A DNA stretch of 64,000 nucleotides from Sporosarcina sp. BP05 (GCF_014282005.1 NZ_JACFTD010000002.1:248001-312000), one strand, 5' to 3'; positions 44,898 to 54,743 are shown, counted from the first letter of the stretch. Program-made: numbers and translations. Notes: a model not told the origin generated them from the letters alone.

Positions 44898-46943
44898 TCA
44901 AATTTTTAACAAGCGAGCATTAATTGCGACAATAACCGTACTCAGAGACATTAATATAGCGCCAACTGCCGGGCTAAGAACTATACCGAAATTATAAAAA
45001 ACTCCGGCTGCCAATGGGATTGCAAGGATATTATAGCCAGCAGCCCACCATAAGTTTTGAGTCATTTTACGATAGGTAGCTCTTGAAAGCTTGATAATAT
45101 TTACAACATCAAGCGGATTACTTTTTACAAGGACGACATCAGCTGTTTCAATGGCTACATCTGTTCCTGCTCCTACCGCAATACCGAGATCAGCTTTTGC
45201 TAGGGCGGGTGCATCGTTGACACCATCACCGGTCATCGCAGTTCGAAGACCCTCGACTTTTCGGATATGATCAATTTTTTCGGATTTTTCATGTGGGAGC
45301 ACTTCAGCATAAATCTCTTCCATACCGAGTTGTTTTCCAATATAATGTGCTACTTTCAAATTATCGCCTGTTAGCATAATTGATTTGATATTCATTTCTT
45401 TAAGTTTCTTAATAGCTTCTATTGCCGTTTCACGGACAATATCCGCAAGGGCTATCATTCCGGCGAGTTTTCCGTCGATTAATGTGAAGACCACCGTTTT
45501 TCCTTCCGAAGACCACTCATCGAATTGAACGTTATCATATTCTAGTTTCAGCTCATTTACATAGCCTGGGCTGACGACCAAGACCATCTTTCCATCAACA
45601 GTCCCTTTCAGACCTTTACCAGTCAATGATTGGAACTCTTCTACCGGGGAAAGGGTAAGACCCATTTCCTCTGCTTTTCTTATAACGCCTTTAGCAAGTG
45701 GGTGTTGGGATTGTCTTTCGATTGCAGCTGCATAAGAAATGACGTCTTCTACACTGAAATCTATAGAATGATAAATGTTCGTAACACCGAATTCACCTTT
45801 TGTCAGCGTACCTGTTTTATCGAAAACGACCGCTTCAATATTTCTGGCGCCTTCAAAAGCTGCCCGATTTCGTATGAGAAGCCCATTTTTAGCCGCTATG
45901 GACGTTGAGACGGCGACTACTAATGGAGCTGCCAGCCCTAATGCATGTGGACAGGCTATGATCAGAACGGTCACCATTCTTTCCATCGCAAATGAAACTG
46001 GATAGCCAAGTGAAATCCAGATTAGGAAAGTTATCAGACCTGCTGCCAGTGCGCCATAAAACAACCACTTCGCGGCTCTGTTGGCAAGATCTTGCGCCCG
46101 AGATTTGGATTCCTGAGCTTCTTTAACCAAGGTGATGACTTGCGAGAGATACGTTTCACTTCCGGTCTTCATTACAGAAATGATAAGTGATCCTTCACCG
46201 TTAATGGACCCACCGATAGCCTCTAAGCCAGCTTCTTTTTCAACTGGAACCGATTCACCTGTCAGCATCGATTCATCAATTGTTGATTTACCTTCTAGTA
46301 TCTTTCCATCTACCGGTACTTTCTCGCCAGGCTTGACAAGTGCATGATCCCCTTGTTTCAACTCCGTTACGTCAACTTCCGTAATATTTCCGTCAACGTC
46401 AATAAGATGGGCTTCTGAAGGCATCAATTTGGCGAGCTCTTCCAAAGCCCTTGATGCACCCATTACGGAACGCATTTCAATCCAGTGGCCAAGTAGCATA
46501 ATGTCAACGAGAGTAGCCAGTTCCCAAAAGAAATCGTTTTCTGCCAAGCCGAATACGGAAGCTGTACTATAAACATATGCAACGATAATTGCCAATGAAA
46601 TCAATGTCATCATACCTGGATTTCTATTTTTCAGCTCATCTTTTGCACCAGTAAGGAATGGCCAACCACCGTAAAAGAATACATATGTAGATAGCGCAAA
46701 CAGGATGTACATGTCTCCGTTAAAACGCCAATCAACGTCGAGAAACATTTGAATCATCGGTGAAAGGACCAAAATAGGAATCGTTACGATCAATGAGATG
46801 TAAAAACGTTTTTTGAAATCCTCTACCATATGGGTGTGATGATTGTGATGACCTTCATGACCATGTTGTTCTTTGTGATTCAAGTGTTCTTCTTTTGCAA
46901 TATGCTTTTCCGGTTCGTGGTGATGATGTGAATGATTAGGCAT
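44898..46943 (-). CDS. copB: CopB-type heavy-metal P1B-ATPase with CPH motif
   Basis: About 681 residues. ATG at 46943 has GAGAGGAG upstream. The first 40 residues are His-rich (NHSHHHH, then KEQHGHEGHHNHH). Eight membrane helices contain the CPH motif (IIACPHALGLA) typical of the P1B-3 copper subgroup. TGES, phosphorylation DKTGT and GDGVNDAPAL are present. It exports copper (Cu+ or Cu2+) or silver. The upstream promoter region is shared with the membrane cupredoxin gene and holds a symmetrical CsoR-like site. A relic of a second CopB lies at 30138. Confidence 0.92.
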   Translation of the reverse strand: MPNHSHHHHEPEKHIAKEEHLNHKEQHGHEGHHNHHTHMVEDFKKRFYISLIVTIPILVLSPMIQMFLDVDWRFNGDMYILFALSTYVFFYGGWPFLTGAKDELKNRNPGMMTLISLAIIVAYVYSTASVFGLAENDFFWELATLVDIMLLGHWIEMRSVMGASRALEELAKLMPSEAHLIDVDGNITEVDVTELKQGDHALVKPGEKVPVDGKILEGKSTIDESMLTGESVPVEKEAGLEAIGGSINGEGSLIISVMKTGSETYLSQVITLVKEAQESKSRAQDLANRAAKWLFYGALAAGLITFLIWISLGYPVSFAMERMVTVLIIACPHALGLAAPLVVAVSTSIAAKNGLLIRNRAAFEGARNIEAVVFDKTGTLTKGEFGVTNIYHSIDFSVEDVISYAAAIERQSQHPLAKGVIRKAEEMGLTLSPVEEFQSLTGKGLKGTVDGKMVLVVSPGYVNELKLEYDNVQFDEWSSEGKTVVFTLIDGKLAGMIALADIVRETAIEAIKKLKEMNIKSIMLTGDNLKVAHYIGKQLGMEEIYAEVLPHEKSEKIDHIRKVEGLRTAMTGDGVNDAPALAKADLGIAVGAGTDVAIETADVVLVKSNPLDVVNIIKLSRATYRKMTQNLWWAAGYNILAIPLAAGVFYNFGIVLSPAVGAILMSLSTVIVAINARLLKI

Positions 46944-47078
46944 GCGATTTACTCCTCTCATAATTACCAGGTTATAGGTATATCGTCAATATACTCATAA
47001 AATATGCAGAAATTATGCAAAATCTTCGTTTTCTCTATATAAAAGAAACGAACGATTCATGAAGATTGGTCATGCTAC

Positions 47079-47095
47079 ATACCCTTATAAGGTAT
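47079..47095. promoter_or_regulatory. Palindromic copper-type operator between copB and the cupredoxin gene
   Basis: ATACCCTTATAAGGTAT, a nearly perfect palindrome with core CCTTATAAGG, sits in the divergent promoter region. The similarity to the CsoR boxes near 51 kb (TACC ... GGTA) suggests shared copper control. Confidence 0.45.
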
Positions 47096-47159
47096 ATAAC
47101 CATTACATGCAATATGTAAACATAAGCATTATTTCAATTTAGAAAAAGGTGGGGGATTA

Positions 47160-48083
47160 ATGGGGAACTATCAATTATTTGTATTAGGTTCACTTGGTTT
47201 GTTAACACTTGTAGTCGTTATAGTAGCAATAATCTGGAAAAGAAAATTTCGAACGATGCAAGGAATGATGATTTCAATGTTCTTTGGGATGAATGTGGGA
47301 TTGACTGCCGGCGTTCTATTAGGTGTTACTTATCAAGGTAACCTATTCCTTTCAACGATACTTTCAATGGCTATTGGTGTGCTTGCAGGCTCATTATGCG
47401 GATTATGTTTTGGGATTCTCGCGGTATTAGAAGGATTGATGGCCGGGTTAATGGGTGGCATGATGGGGGCAATGGTAGGAGAAATGATTCGTGTAGATCA
47501 GTCGATTAGTTTGATACAGATTTTCTTATTTTTATCCATCAGTACAATTTTTATTATAGCTATTTTGAAAACACCACAAAACTCGAAAGTGCTTACTAAA
47601 AAGTGGTTATTAAAACCTCTGGTACTTTCAACTTTTGTAGCTTTTTTTATAATAGGCGGCAATTCTATTGCTGAGAAATACGGAAGTCTAAAGGAGTTAG
47701 TGATACCAGAAAGTCATCATTCAGCGATGCCGGGGTCAACCGATAATCCCGGTGGTGAAAGTCAAATGATTGTTCTGGAAACCGTCGATATGAAGTACTC
47801 AAAAAATGAAATTTATGTGGAGAAAGATAAACCAGTCACATTAACCCTCACAAATTTGGATATGGTTGAGCATGACATGGAAATCCAGACTTCCTCCTTT
47901 AATATGGTAATGGGATCCAAACATAATCATGGGGGAAAGAAAGATTTGTTGCATCTACATGCTACACCTGAAAATACGGAGACACTAACATTTACCTTAA
48001 CTGAATCTGGAGTTTATGAATTTTATTGTACTGTACCCGGGCATAAGGAACTAGGGATGATAGGGCAATTTATTGTAAGTTAA
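47160..48083 (+). CDS. Membrane-anchored cupredoxin
   Basis: A 307-residue two-part protein. About 1-185 are six or so membrane helices rich in Gly and Met (MISMFFGMNVGL, then LMAGLMGGMMGAMVGEMI). About 200-307 are a beta-rich cupredoxin domain with the type I copper pattern VEHDME ... FYCTVPGHKELGMIGQF (His, Cys, His, Met). Several extra Met and His residues lie between (SSFNMVMGSKHNHGG), suggesting additional Cu+ binding. It would sit on the outer face and bind or relay copper, next to CopB. ATG follows AAAGGTGGGGG. Confidence 0.8.
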   Translation: MGNYQLFVLGSLGLLTLVVVIVAIIWKRKFRTMQGMMISMFFGMNVGLTAGVLLGVTYQGNLFLSTILSMAIGVLAGSLCGLCFGILAVLEGLMAGLMGGMMGAMVGEMIRVDQSISLIQIFLFLSISTIFIIAILKTPQNSKVLTKKWLLKPLVLSTFVAFFIIGGNSIAEKYGSLKELVIPESHHSAMPGSTDNPGGESQMIVLETVDMKYSKNEIYVEKDKPVTLTLTNLDMVEHDMEIQTSSFNMVMGSKHNHGGKKDLLHLHATPENTETLTFTLTESGVYEFYCTVPGHKELGMIGQFIVS

Positions 48084-48131
48084 ATACTTTAACCTGCCTA
48101 AGCTACATATATGAATTGCCGAGGGTAGTCT

Positions 48132-48395
48132 ATGAAAAAGTCGTTGAAAATCTGGAGTTCACTAATCTACGTCCACTTCTTATTCCCTATCGTTTTGGAA
48201 AAGATTCCGCGTGAAATAGCGGGAGAGGAATTAGTTGTTCAAATCGATGAGCGGAAATTTGTTTATGCAGCAAATATTATCGAAATGGAACGCGAAGTCC
48301 AAACAGGAATAAGTGCCTTTTATACACTACACATTCACACGAAGCATTTGAAATCCAACACTATAAAACATGACTGGTAAAGCTGTCATGTCGAC
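48132..48395 (+). pseudogene. Frameshifted SpoIIP-like gene, second copy
   Basis: MKKSLKIWSSLIYVHFLFPI is closely parallel to the start of the gene at 32537. After VQTGISAF the frame slips near 48327, and the neighbouring frame gives TTHSHEAFEIQHYK before a stop. About 170 residues, including the DIHRD and NQD motifs, are absent. GAGGGTAGTC is ahead of the start. This is a dead paralogue from a duplication or recombination. Confidence 0.8.
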
Positions 48396-48470
48396 GTTTT
48401 TCATCGCCTTGGTTTTCGCGAAATTATTATTGCGGGGCTGAAACAGAAAAATTGAATCGGAGGGACAATT

Positions 48471-49052
48471 GTGAATAAACGAACCGTAATTATTGTAATA
48501 ACAGCTTTAATTATGGGTACGTTGATTGTTATGATGGTTAAATCGAATATAGAAAAAGCGGAGCCAATCGATACAGTTTTTTCTGGGGCGGATAGTACAA
48601 TGATTGAGTATAAGCCTGGACTTGAAAAAGGAAATACACCCCCTGATTTTGAACTATATACGCTTTCGGGTGACATGGTAAAGCTGACGGACTATAAAGG
48701 GAAAAAAGTTATCCTTAATTTCTGGGCGTCGTGGTGCGGTCCGTGCAAGGCGGAAATGCCGCATATGCAAAATTATTATGAAAAAAATAAGGATTCTGCA
48801 AACGTAGAAATCATTGCGGTTAATTTGACGACGGCGGAGCGGGGCGGACTCGTAGGTATCGAGAAGTTTGTCGATGCGTATGGGCTAACATTTCCGATTC
48901 CGCTTGACAATGATGGTGAAGTAATGGGTATGTATGGAGTATTGGCAATACCGACAACTTACATGATCAACACGGATGGGACAATTAAGCAAAAGATTAT
49001 TGGACCGATGGATGAAAAAACGATAAATGAACATGTTGATAATCTTGATTAA
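48471..49052 (+). CDS. Thiol-disulfide oxidoreductase (TlpA/ResA-like)
   Basis: A 193-residue membrane-anchored protein with GTG start behind GGAGGGAC. The anchor is at about 5-23. The thioredoxin fold has the active site WASWCGPCKAE (C89, C92) and cis-Pro loop VLAIPTTYMI. It is a second extracytoplasmic thioredoxin, beside the one at 33654. Its place next to copper genes suggests keeping thiols of copper proteins or apocytochromes reduced. Confidence 0.87.
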   Translation: MNKRTVIIVITALIMGTLIVMMVKSNIEKAEPIDTVFSGADSTMIEYKPGLEKGNTPPDFELYTLSGDMVKLTDYKGKKVILNFWASWCGPCKAEMPHMQNYYEKNKDSANVEIIAVNLTTAERGGLVGIEKFVDAYGLTFPIPLDNDGEVMGMYGVLAIPTTYMINTDGTIKQKIIGPMDEKTINEHVDNLD

Positions 49053-49104
49053 ACGAAGCCGGTATCTTGCCTGTTATAATATTCTTTTTCTGTTCGTTTA
49101 GTAG

Positions 49105-49221
49105 ACGAGGGAGGAACATTGTGTGGCGAGCGCCATCAATGAAGGTGATGGGGAAGACGCGATTAAGGAATTGTTGCAAGTATTAGAGCTTATCGATATA
49201 AAAAAAGTCTGGATTAACTAA
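49105..49221 (+). pseudogene. C-terminal remnant of a CsoR-like repressor
   Basis: A frame reading HCVASAINEGDGEDAIKELL and a short tail matches the end of the intact CsoR at 50742 (HCVANAIKGQDGENAIKELM), including the copper-binding Cys. The N-terminal two thirds are missing. It precedes a terminator at 49200. Confidence 0.7.
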
Positions 49222-49237
49222 ATCTAGACTTTTTTTA
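49200..49237 (+). terminator. Terminator after the CsoR remnant
   Basis: AGTCTGGATT / AAATCTAGACT stem with TTTTTTT. Confidence 0.75.
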
Positions 49238-49438
49238 TGTTTAGCATATTGAAAATGCAAGATTAATTGCTAAAAATATTACAGTTTTTCTCCTTAATTA
49301 ATCCTTAGTTTTGTCATGCGAATGTATTGTGATTGTAAAACAGAAATCATAGTTATTATGCTAAAGTTATACAGGAAGTGATAAATAAAGATGTCGAACA
49401 AAGAAAAACAGACATCAATAAAATAGTTGGGGTGGAAA

Positions 49439-50482
49439 ATGAGAAATCGATTTATCCAAATATTAATGGCTGTGTTTATTATTAGTACAATACCTTTTAT
49501 ATCATCAAATAAAGTTAGTGCAGCAACTTCGAATGAGATTGCAAGGTATGCTGAAAATTTATATGGAACGCCATATAAATTTGGTGGGACAACTACGTCT
49601 GGATTTGACTGTTCGGGTTATATCAGATATGTATTCAAGAATTTCAACATGAGCCTACCGAGAACATCTGAGGATCAGTTTAGGGTGGGGGCTACGATAA
49701 GTAAAGAAAATCTGCAACCTGGGGATCTTGTATTTTTTGCAAATACATATAAAAAAGGTATTTCACATACGGGAATCTATTTAGGGAACAACGAGTTCAT
49801 CTCGGCTAAGAGCCGTGGAGTCCTAAAAGCAAATCTAAAGACAGATCCTTATTGGGCTCCTAAATATGCTGGAGCAAAACGTCTATCAAACACCCAAGTA
49901 GCTTTTGAGCCTGTACAGGTAAAAACTGCTGGGCAGATGAGTGAAGCATTTAAAGATCTAATGATAAAACATCCTGCTTTTGAGGCAATCATTGCATTAA
50001 ACGAGAGTGGAGTTATAACTGGCTACGAAGACTCCACATTCAAACCGGAAAAATTAATTACTCGTGGACAAGCAGCTGCAATGATAAATCGCGAGCTTAA
50101 ATTGAAAGCATCAAACGAAGTGACATTTAAGGATGTCGCGCCAAATCACCAATTTGCAGCTGACATCTCGGCCTTGAATGAAGCTGGAATCCTTCAAGGA
50201 TATGCAACAGGTGAATTCGGCATTAACGACAAACTTACACGCGCACATCTTGCCGCCATCGTCAATCGAGCATTTGATCTGCAAGGACAACTGGATGGGA
50301 AAGTACAAATCGCATCAAATTATGATGATGTCCCAACAAGTCATTGGGCCTCAGAAGCAATTCATGCATTGAAGACTCTTGATCAGACAAAAGTCTTTCA
50401 GACACCGGAGTTTAACCTAGGAAAAGAAGCAACTCGTGCAGAATTCGCTGCAGCTGTATACAGCGCAATTTCGGACAAATAA
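49439..50482 (+). CDS. NlpC/P60 endopeptidase with SLH domains
   Basis: About 347 residues. ATG 49439 has GGGGTGG upstream. Signal peptide ends near 28 (VSAA). The NlpC/P60 catalytic domain (about 30-150) has the Cys of GFDCSGY (about 58) and the His of SHTGIY (about 110). Three SLH domains (about 175-345) contain the repeats VITGYEDSTFKPEKLITRGQ and ILQGYATGEFGINDKLTRAH. The SLH part anchors it to pyruvylated wall polymer. It cuts D-Glu-meso-DAP type peptide bonds. It fits the other wall-remodelling genes and FtsEX in the island. Confidence 0.9.
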   Translation: MRNRFIQILMAVFIISTIPFISSNKVSAATSNEIARYAENLYGTPYKFGGTTTSGFDCSGYIRYVFKNFNMSLPRTSEDQFRVGATISKENLQPGDLVFFANTYKKGISHTGIYLGNNEFISAKSRGVLKANLKTDPYWAPKYAGAKRLSNTQVAFEPVQVKTAGQMSEAFKDLMIKHPAFEAIIALNESGVITGYEDSTFKPEKLITRGQAAAMINRELKLKASNEVTFKDVAPNHQFAADISALNEAGILQGYATGEFGINDKLTRAHLAAIVNRAFDLQGQLDGKVQIASNYDDVPTSHWASEAIHALKTLDQTKVFQTPEFNLGKEATRAEFAAAVYSAISDK

Positions 50483-50498
50483 ATTTTTATTACTAGTC

Positions 50499-50535
50499 AT
50501 TGGCGTACATCTACTATAAAGGATGTACGCCAATT
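50499..50535 (+). terminator. Terminator after the NlpC/P60-SLH gene
   Basis: ATTGGCGTACATC / GATGTACGCCAAT, 13 perfect pairs, then TTTTA. Confidence 0.85.
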
Positions 50536-50696
50536 TTATGTTTCTTTGAGTAGAAGAATAGAGTTCAGTTTCAAGAGTTTTAAATGTGGAATGGAAGATT
50601 TAGCTTCGATTTTCTTAATGTTTGGATTTACAGTAGTGATGATACTCAAATGAAATTGCGTAAATTAATAATTTGAACTACAATTAGAAAAGTGTT

Positions 50697-50722
50697 AGTA
50701 TAGGGGTACAGGGTATAAGTAC
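50697..50722 (+). promoter_or_regulatory. CsoR-type operator upstream of csoR
   Basis: AGTATAGGGGTACAGGGTAT contains two GGGTA elements, resembling the boxes before copZ and copA. It is consistent with autoregulation. Confidence 0.5.
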
Positions 50723-50741
50723 TTGTTAAGGAGGGGAAATC

Positions 50742-51029
50742 ATGAAGGAGACAAACAAAACAACGGTTCAACCAAATAAACAACAGCTCCTCAACCGATT
50801 AAAACGAATTGAAGGGCAAGTGAGGGGTATCCATCAGATGGTCGATAATGATCGGTACTGTGTGGATATCTTACATCAAATCAGTGCCATCCAATCAGCA
50901 ATGAATAAAGTTTCTTTGGCCTTGCTTGAAGATCACACGCACCACTGTGTAGCGAATGCGATTAAAGGGCAAGACGGTGAAAACGCCATTAAGGAATTGA
51001 TGGATGTCATGAAAACAATGACGAAATAA
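50742..51029 (+). CDS. csoR: CsoR copper-sensing repressor
   Basis: A 95-residue all-helical DUF156 protein. The copper ligands C40, H65 and C69 have the exact CsoR spacing (C-x24-H-x3-C). RLKRIEGQVRGI is the conserved DNA-contact helix. ATG lies behind AAGGAGGGG. Cu+ binding releases it from its operators. Sites of matching sequence are seen before csoR itself, copZ and copA, so it probably controls the whole export set. Confidence 0.92.
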   Translation: MKETNKTTVQPNKQQLLNRLKRIEGQVRGIHQMVDNDRYCVDILHQISAIQSAMNKVSLALLEDHTHHCVANAIKGQDGENAIKELMDVMKTMTK

Positions 51030-51064
51030 AAGGCTATAGAAAAAACTTTTATTTAATAGTTGAC

Positions 51065-51085
51065 ATACTATACGGGGGTATAGTA
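51065..51085 (+). promoter_or_regulatory. CsoR operator upstream of copZ
   Basis: TACTATAC / GTATAGTA perfect 8-base arms separated by GGGG, overlapping a TTGACA -35-like element. Confidence 0.75.
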
Positions 51086-51120
51086 AGTTTATAGTGATAA
51101 CTAAACAGGAGGTCGTCAAA

Positions 51121-51324
51121 ATGAAAGATATAGTAAAAGTACAAGGGATGTCATGCAATCATTGCGTCGGTTCAATCGAGGGAAGTGTTGGCAATCTTAC
51201 AGGTGTTTCTTCCGTAAAGGTGGATCTTGGCAGTGGTGAAGTTTCAGTAGAGTTTGACAATCAGGAAACAACTTTGGATCAGATCAAGGAGACGATTGAA
51301 GAGCAAGGGTATGACATCGTCTGA
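51121..51324 (+). CDS. copZ: CopZ copper chaperone
   Basis: A 67-residue HMA-domain protein with MSCNHC (C12, C15). The start is ATG 51121 behind AGGAGG. It carries Cu+ in the cytosol to the CopA ATPase. It is transcribed under a CsoR-type operator just upstream. Unlike the usual copZA operon, a terminator-like hairpin and further operators separate it from copA. Confidence 0.92.
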   Translation: MKDIVKVQGMSCNHCVGSIEGSVGNLTGVSSVKVDLGSGEVSVEFDNQETTLDQIKETIEEQGYDIV

Positions 51325-51372
51325 TTTCGTGCATTATGTGTTAGAGGGTTTAGTCAACTAATAATCTTCCGC

Positions 51373-51393
51373 TTCTACCATATGGGGGTAGAA
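51373..51393 (+). promoter_or_regulatory. CsoR-type operator between copZ and copA
   Basis: TTCTACC (51373-51379) and GGTAGAA (51387-51393) enclose ATATGGG. The outer bases CCGC/GGCGG extend the palindrome, so it could also fold in RNA. Confidence 0.55.
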
Positions 51394-51403
51394 GGCGGTG
51401 GAT

Positions 51404-51440
51404 AAGATCGTACCTTCTGGTATGGTCTTTCTTTTTTGAA
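51404..51440 (+). terminator. Terminator between copZ and copA
   Basis: AAGATCGTACC / GGTATGGTCTT stem with TTCTTTTTT. It separates the two transcripts. Confidence 0.6.
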
Positions 51441-51444
51441 TGAG

Positions 51445-51463
51445 TATACCCCTACTACGTATA
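51445..51463 (+). promoter_or_regulatory. CsoR-type box directly upstream of copA
   Basis: TATAC / GTATA arms around CCCTACTAC. It is close to the copA start, 14 bases before GTG 51477. Confidence 0.4.
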
Positions 51464-51476
51464 GGAGTGATAATAA

Positions 51477-53894
51477 GTGGCAACTAATGAAAAAACGCTA
51501 CAAATTAATGGAATGACTTGTGCTGCATGCGCAAACCGAATTGAAAAAGGGCTTTCCAAAATAGAAGGCGTTGAGCGAGCAAATGTCAATTTTGCATTGG
51601 AGCGTTCTACAATCGTCTACGACCCGGATAAAACGAATGTCAATGAGTTTAAGGAAAGAGTTGAAAAACTTGGCTATAGTGTCGTTCAAGAAAAAGCTTC
51701 TTTTGATATTTCTGGCATGACATGTACGGTATGTGCGACGAAGATAGAAAAAAGAATTAGTAAGATGGATGGAGTAGCCAATGCAAATGTCAACTTTGCG
51801 TTGGAAACGATTTCGGTTGAATATGACGGTAAACAGGTCGAAACGGCTGATATGATTACGGCTGTTAAGAAAATGGGCTATGAATTGATTCCCAAGCAAG
51901 ACGGTAAAGACAAGATGGATCATAAAGAGCAGGAAATCAAAAAGCAATACAGAAAGTTCATCTTTTCGCTCATCTTGACGCTTCCGTTGTTATGGACGAT
52001 GGTTGCTCATTTTGAATTCCTATCATTTATCTATATGCCTGCTATTCTAATGAACCCATGGGTACAACTCGCGCTTGCAACACCGGTTCAATTTATCGTC
52101 GGCGCTCAATTTTATAAAGGTGCTTTTAACGCGCTTCGAAACAAAAGTGCCAACATGGACGTATTGGTAGCACTCGGTACGAGCGCGGCATATTTCTATA
52201 GCCTTTATCTTACGCTGGAATGGAAAATGGCAGGTAGCACTGGAATGCCTGAGCTCTATTTTGAAGCATCTGCTGTCATTATCACATTAATCGTACTTGG
52301 TAAGTTATTTGAAGTTCGTGCAAAAGGGAAAACAAGTCAGGCAATTCAAAAGCTTCTTGGCTTGCAAGCTAAAACAGCCCGCGTTCTGAGAGACGGCATA
52401 GAAAAAGAGGTGCCGATTGAGGAAGTCATAGCAGGAGATACAATCCTTGTGAAACCTGGTGAAAAGATTCCGGTGGATGGAGCAATCATCGAAGGGCGCT
52501 CCGCAATTGATGAATCGATGATCACAGGTGAGAGCATTCCAGTTGATAAAGTCGTCGGAGACGTAGTGATTGGCGCAACCATTAATAAGAATGGTTCATT
52601 GCAAATAAAAGCGACAAAAGTGGGGAAAGACACAGCGTTAGCACAGATTGTAAAAGTGGTCGAAGAAGCACAAGGATCTAAGGCGGAAATCCAGCGTTTA
52701 GCCGATAGGATTTCAGGAGTTTTTGTACCGGTAGTAGTCGTTATCGCGATTGTCACGTTCTTTATTTGGTATTTTGCTGTTACACCGGGTGATTTCCGTT
52801 CAGCCCTCATTCCGACCATCTCTATTTTGGTCATCGCTTGCCCATGTGCACTTGGTTTGGCGACACCCACTTCGATTATGGCAGGTTCGGGTCGAGCCGC
52901 TGAAATGGGACTTCTCTTTAAAGGCGGAGAACATTTGGAAAACACGCAGTCAATCGATACTGTTGTCTTAGACAAAACGGGAACAGTTACAAAAGGCGAA
53001 CCTGCCTTGACAGATATTTCGGTGGCTGACGGCTTTAACGAAGAGGAAGTTCTCCAATTGGTTGGAACGGCTGAAAACCAATCCGAGCACCCTTTAGCAC
53101 AGGCGATTGTTAATGGCGTAAAAGAAAAAGGCATTGCACTTCTTGAAACAACTGATTTTGAAGCTTTGCCGGGCTATGGAATTCGGGCTGAAGTAAGTGG
53201 TAGAGAAGTGTTAGTTGGAACAAGAAAATTGATGAAAGAACATAACATCGCAATCTTGGATTCGGAAGCAGCGATGGAAAAACTAGAGAGCGAAGGGAAA
53301 ACAGCGATGCTAATTGCTGTGGATCACAAACTTGCAGGTGTCGTTGCAGTCGCCGATACAGTGAAAGAAACGTCGAAAGAAGCGATTGCAAGAATGCAGG
53401 AGCTTGGTCTAGAAGTCATCATGCTTACGGGTGATAACCAACGTACCGCAGAGGCCATTGCCCGTCAAGTCGGTCTGTCTAACGTAATTGCGGAAGTGTT
53501 GCCGGAACAGAAAAGTGAAGAGATTAAAAAGCTTCAGGAACAAGGCAAGAATGTAGCGATGGTAGGGGATGGTATCAATGATGCGCCAGCACTTGCCATG
53601 GCAAATGTCGGAATGGCAGTCGGTACTGGAACGGATATCGCCATAGAAGCAGCTGACATTACACTGATGCGGGGGGATTTAAATAGTGTTGCGGATGCAA
53701 TTATCATGAGCCGAAAAACAATGCGAAATATTAAGCAAAACCTGTTTTTCGCTTTCTTCTACAACACGATTGGAATACCAGTCGCGGCAATTGGTTTATT
53801 AGCCCCTTGGGTGGCGGGGGCAGCAATGGCGTTCAGTTCGGTATCGGTAGTGTTGAATGCATTGCGTCTACAAAAAGTGAATTTAAAAAATTAA
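51477..53894 (+). CDS. copA: CopA copper-exporting P1B-1 ATPase
   Basis: An 805-residue Cu+ exporter. Two N-terminal HMA domains (GMTCAAC, C15/C18; GMTCTVC, C83/C86) precede eight membrane helices. CPC motif [12 protein letters not shown] (about 455), TGES (about 350), DKTGT (about 499) and [10 protein letters not shown] (about 700) are complete. GTG start behind ATAGGAG. CopZ delivers copper to it. It is under CsoR-type control, and copper export is its main role. Confidence 0.95.
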   Translation: MATNEKTLQINGMTCAACANRIEKGLSKIEGVERANVNFALERSTIVYDPDKTNVNEFKERVEKLGYSVVQEKASFDISGMTCTVCATKIEKRISKMDGVANANVNFALETISVEYDGKQVETADMITAVKKMGYELIPKQDGKDKMDHKEQEIKKQYRKFIFSLILTLPLLWTMVAHFEFLSFIYMPAILMNPWVQLALATPVQFIVGAQFYKGAFNALRNKSANMDVLVALGTSAAYFYSLYLTLEWKMAGSTGMPELYFEASAVIITLIVLGKLFEVRAKGKTSQAIQKLLGLQAKTARVLRDGIEKEVPIEEVIAGDTILVKPGEKIPVDGAIIEGRSAIDESMITGESIPVDKVVGDVVIGATINKNGSLQIKATKVGKDTALAQIVKVVEEAQGSKAEIQRLADRISGVFVPVVVVIAIVTFFIWYFAVTPGDFRSALIPTISILVIACPCALGLATPTSIMAGSGRAAEMGLLFKGGEHLENTQSIDTVVLDKTGTVTKGEPALTDISVADGFNEEEVLQLVGTAENQSEHPLAQAIVNGVKEKGIALLETTDFEALPGYGIRAEVSGREVLVGTRKLMKEHNIAILDSEAAMEKLESEGKTAMLIAVDHKLAGVVAVADTVKETSKEAIARMQELGLEVIMLTGDNQRTAEAIARQVGLSNVIAEVLPEQKSEEIKKLQEQGKNVAMVGDGINDAPALAMANVGMAVGTGTDIAIEAADITLMRGDLNSVADAIIMSRKTMRNIKQNLFFAFFYNTIGIPVAAIGLLAPWVAGAAMAFSSVSVVLNALRLQKVNLKN

Positions 53895-53913
53895 CAAGAG
53901 AAGAATAACAAAA

Positions 53914-53958
53914 AAGAGCCCATGCCGATTCCTTTAAGAGTTGGCATAGGCTCCTTTC
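53914..53958 (+). terminator. Terminator after copA
   Basis: GAGCCCATGCC...GGCATAGGCTC hairpin followed by CTTT. Confidence 0.7.
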
Positions 53959-54160
53959 AATTTAACATACAACCTTACAAAAGGCGCGAAGGCACCATTT
54001 TAAAAAAAATTATGTAACGAAACTTTAAGAACACTATGACGTTACAATTGATAGAGAAAGGAGTTTGACAAATTTTTGAGAAGGAATGGAAAAGGGGCTA
54101 TGCTTGAATATATTATTAAAAATTATAATAATCGAAAAACAGGTAAAGGAGTAGGTGTTT

Positions 54161-54691
54161 ATGTCAATATTATTGGTACTGGGTTCTCTTTTGATAGTTA
54201 TTTTCTTGCTTAACAAACAAGCTTTCATTCAAATGCCCAGTACAAACACATTATTAGTCCAAAAATTGTCGAACGCAAGATGGTTTAAGAATGAATGGCT
54301 TAGTGGCATATTTTTATTTTTCATTAATGCTTTATTGTTTAGTGTTGCGGTATCATTATTTTTTTTATTGGGAGTGCTAAATATTCCTTTTCTCCATTTG
54401 GTAATCATGCTATTAGCAACATTCGTAAGCATATATTTGTGGATAGCAATTCATAATGCCGGAAATAAAGGAAAGAGAGAAAGATTAATCATGAGTACAA
54501 TCGGCAGTAGTTTTTATCTTTTCCTGCTGCTCACTTTTATTTATATGATAGCTAATCTTGGGCCTGGAACGCCGGAAAATGATACATTCATGGCTTTTAT
54601 TGGATTACTATTTGCATTGTATGTTTCCTTCGTTGCATTAGTTACATGCTTTTGTATAACGGGCCTAACAAAAAAACAATACAGGATTTAA
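54161..54691 (+). CDS. Hypothetical four- to five-helix membrane protein
   Basis: About 176 residues. ATG 54161 has AAAGGAG upstream. Hydrophobic helices lie near 1-18, 48-72, 78-98, 110-135 and 140-168. A loop with WFKNEWLSG is conserved-looking. No enzymatic or metal site is seen. It sits between copA and the multicopper oxidase with a terminator of its own. Similar small proteins accompany copper loci, but I do not recognise the family. Confidence 0.6.
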   Translation: MSILLVLGSLLIVIFLLNKQAFIQMPSTNTLLVQKLSNARWFKNEWLSGIFLFFINALLFSVAVSLFFLLGVLNIPFLHLVIMLLATFVSIYLWIAIHNAGNKGKRERLIMSTIGSSFYLFLLLTFIYMIANLGPGTPENDTFMAFIGLLFALYVSFVALVTCFCITGLTKKQYRI

Positions 54692-54703
54692 TGATGATAT
54701 AAC

Positions 54704-54743
54704 AGAGCCCTTAATGACCCACATTGGAGTCATTAAGGGCTCT
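54704..54743 (+). terminator. Terminator after the membrane protein gene
   Basis: AGAGCCCTTAATGAC / GTCATTAAGGGCTCT, 15 perfect pairs with a 10-base loop. Confidence 0.9.
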
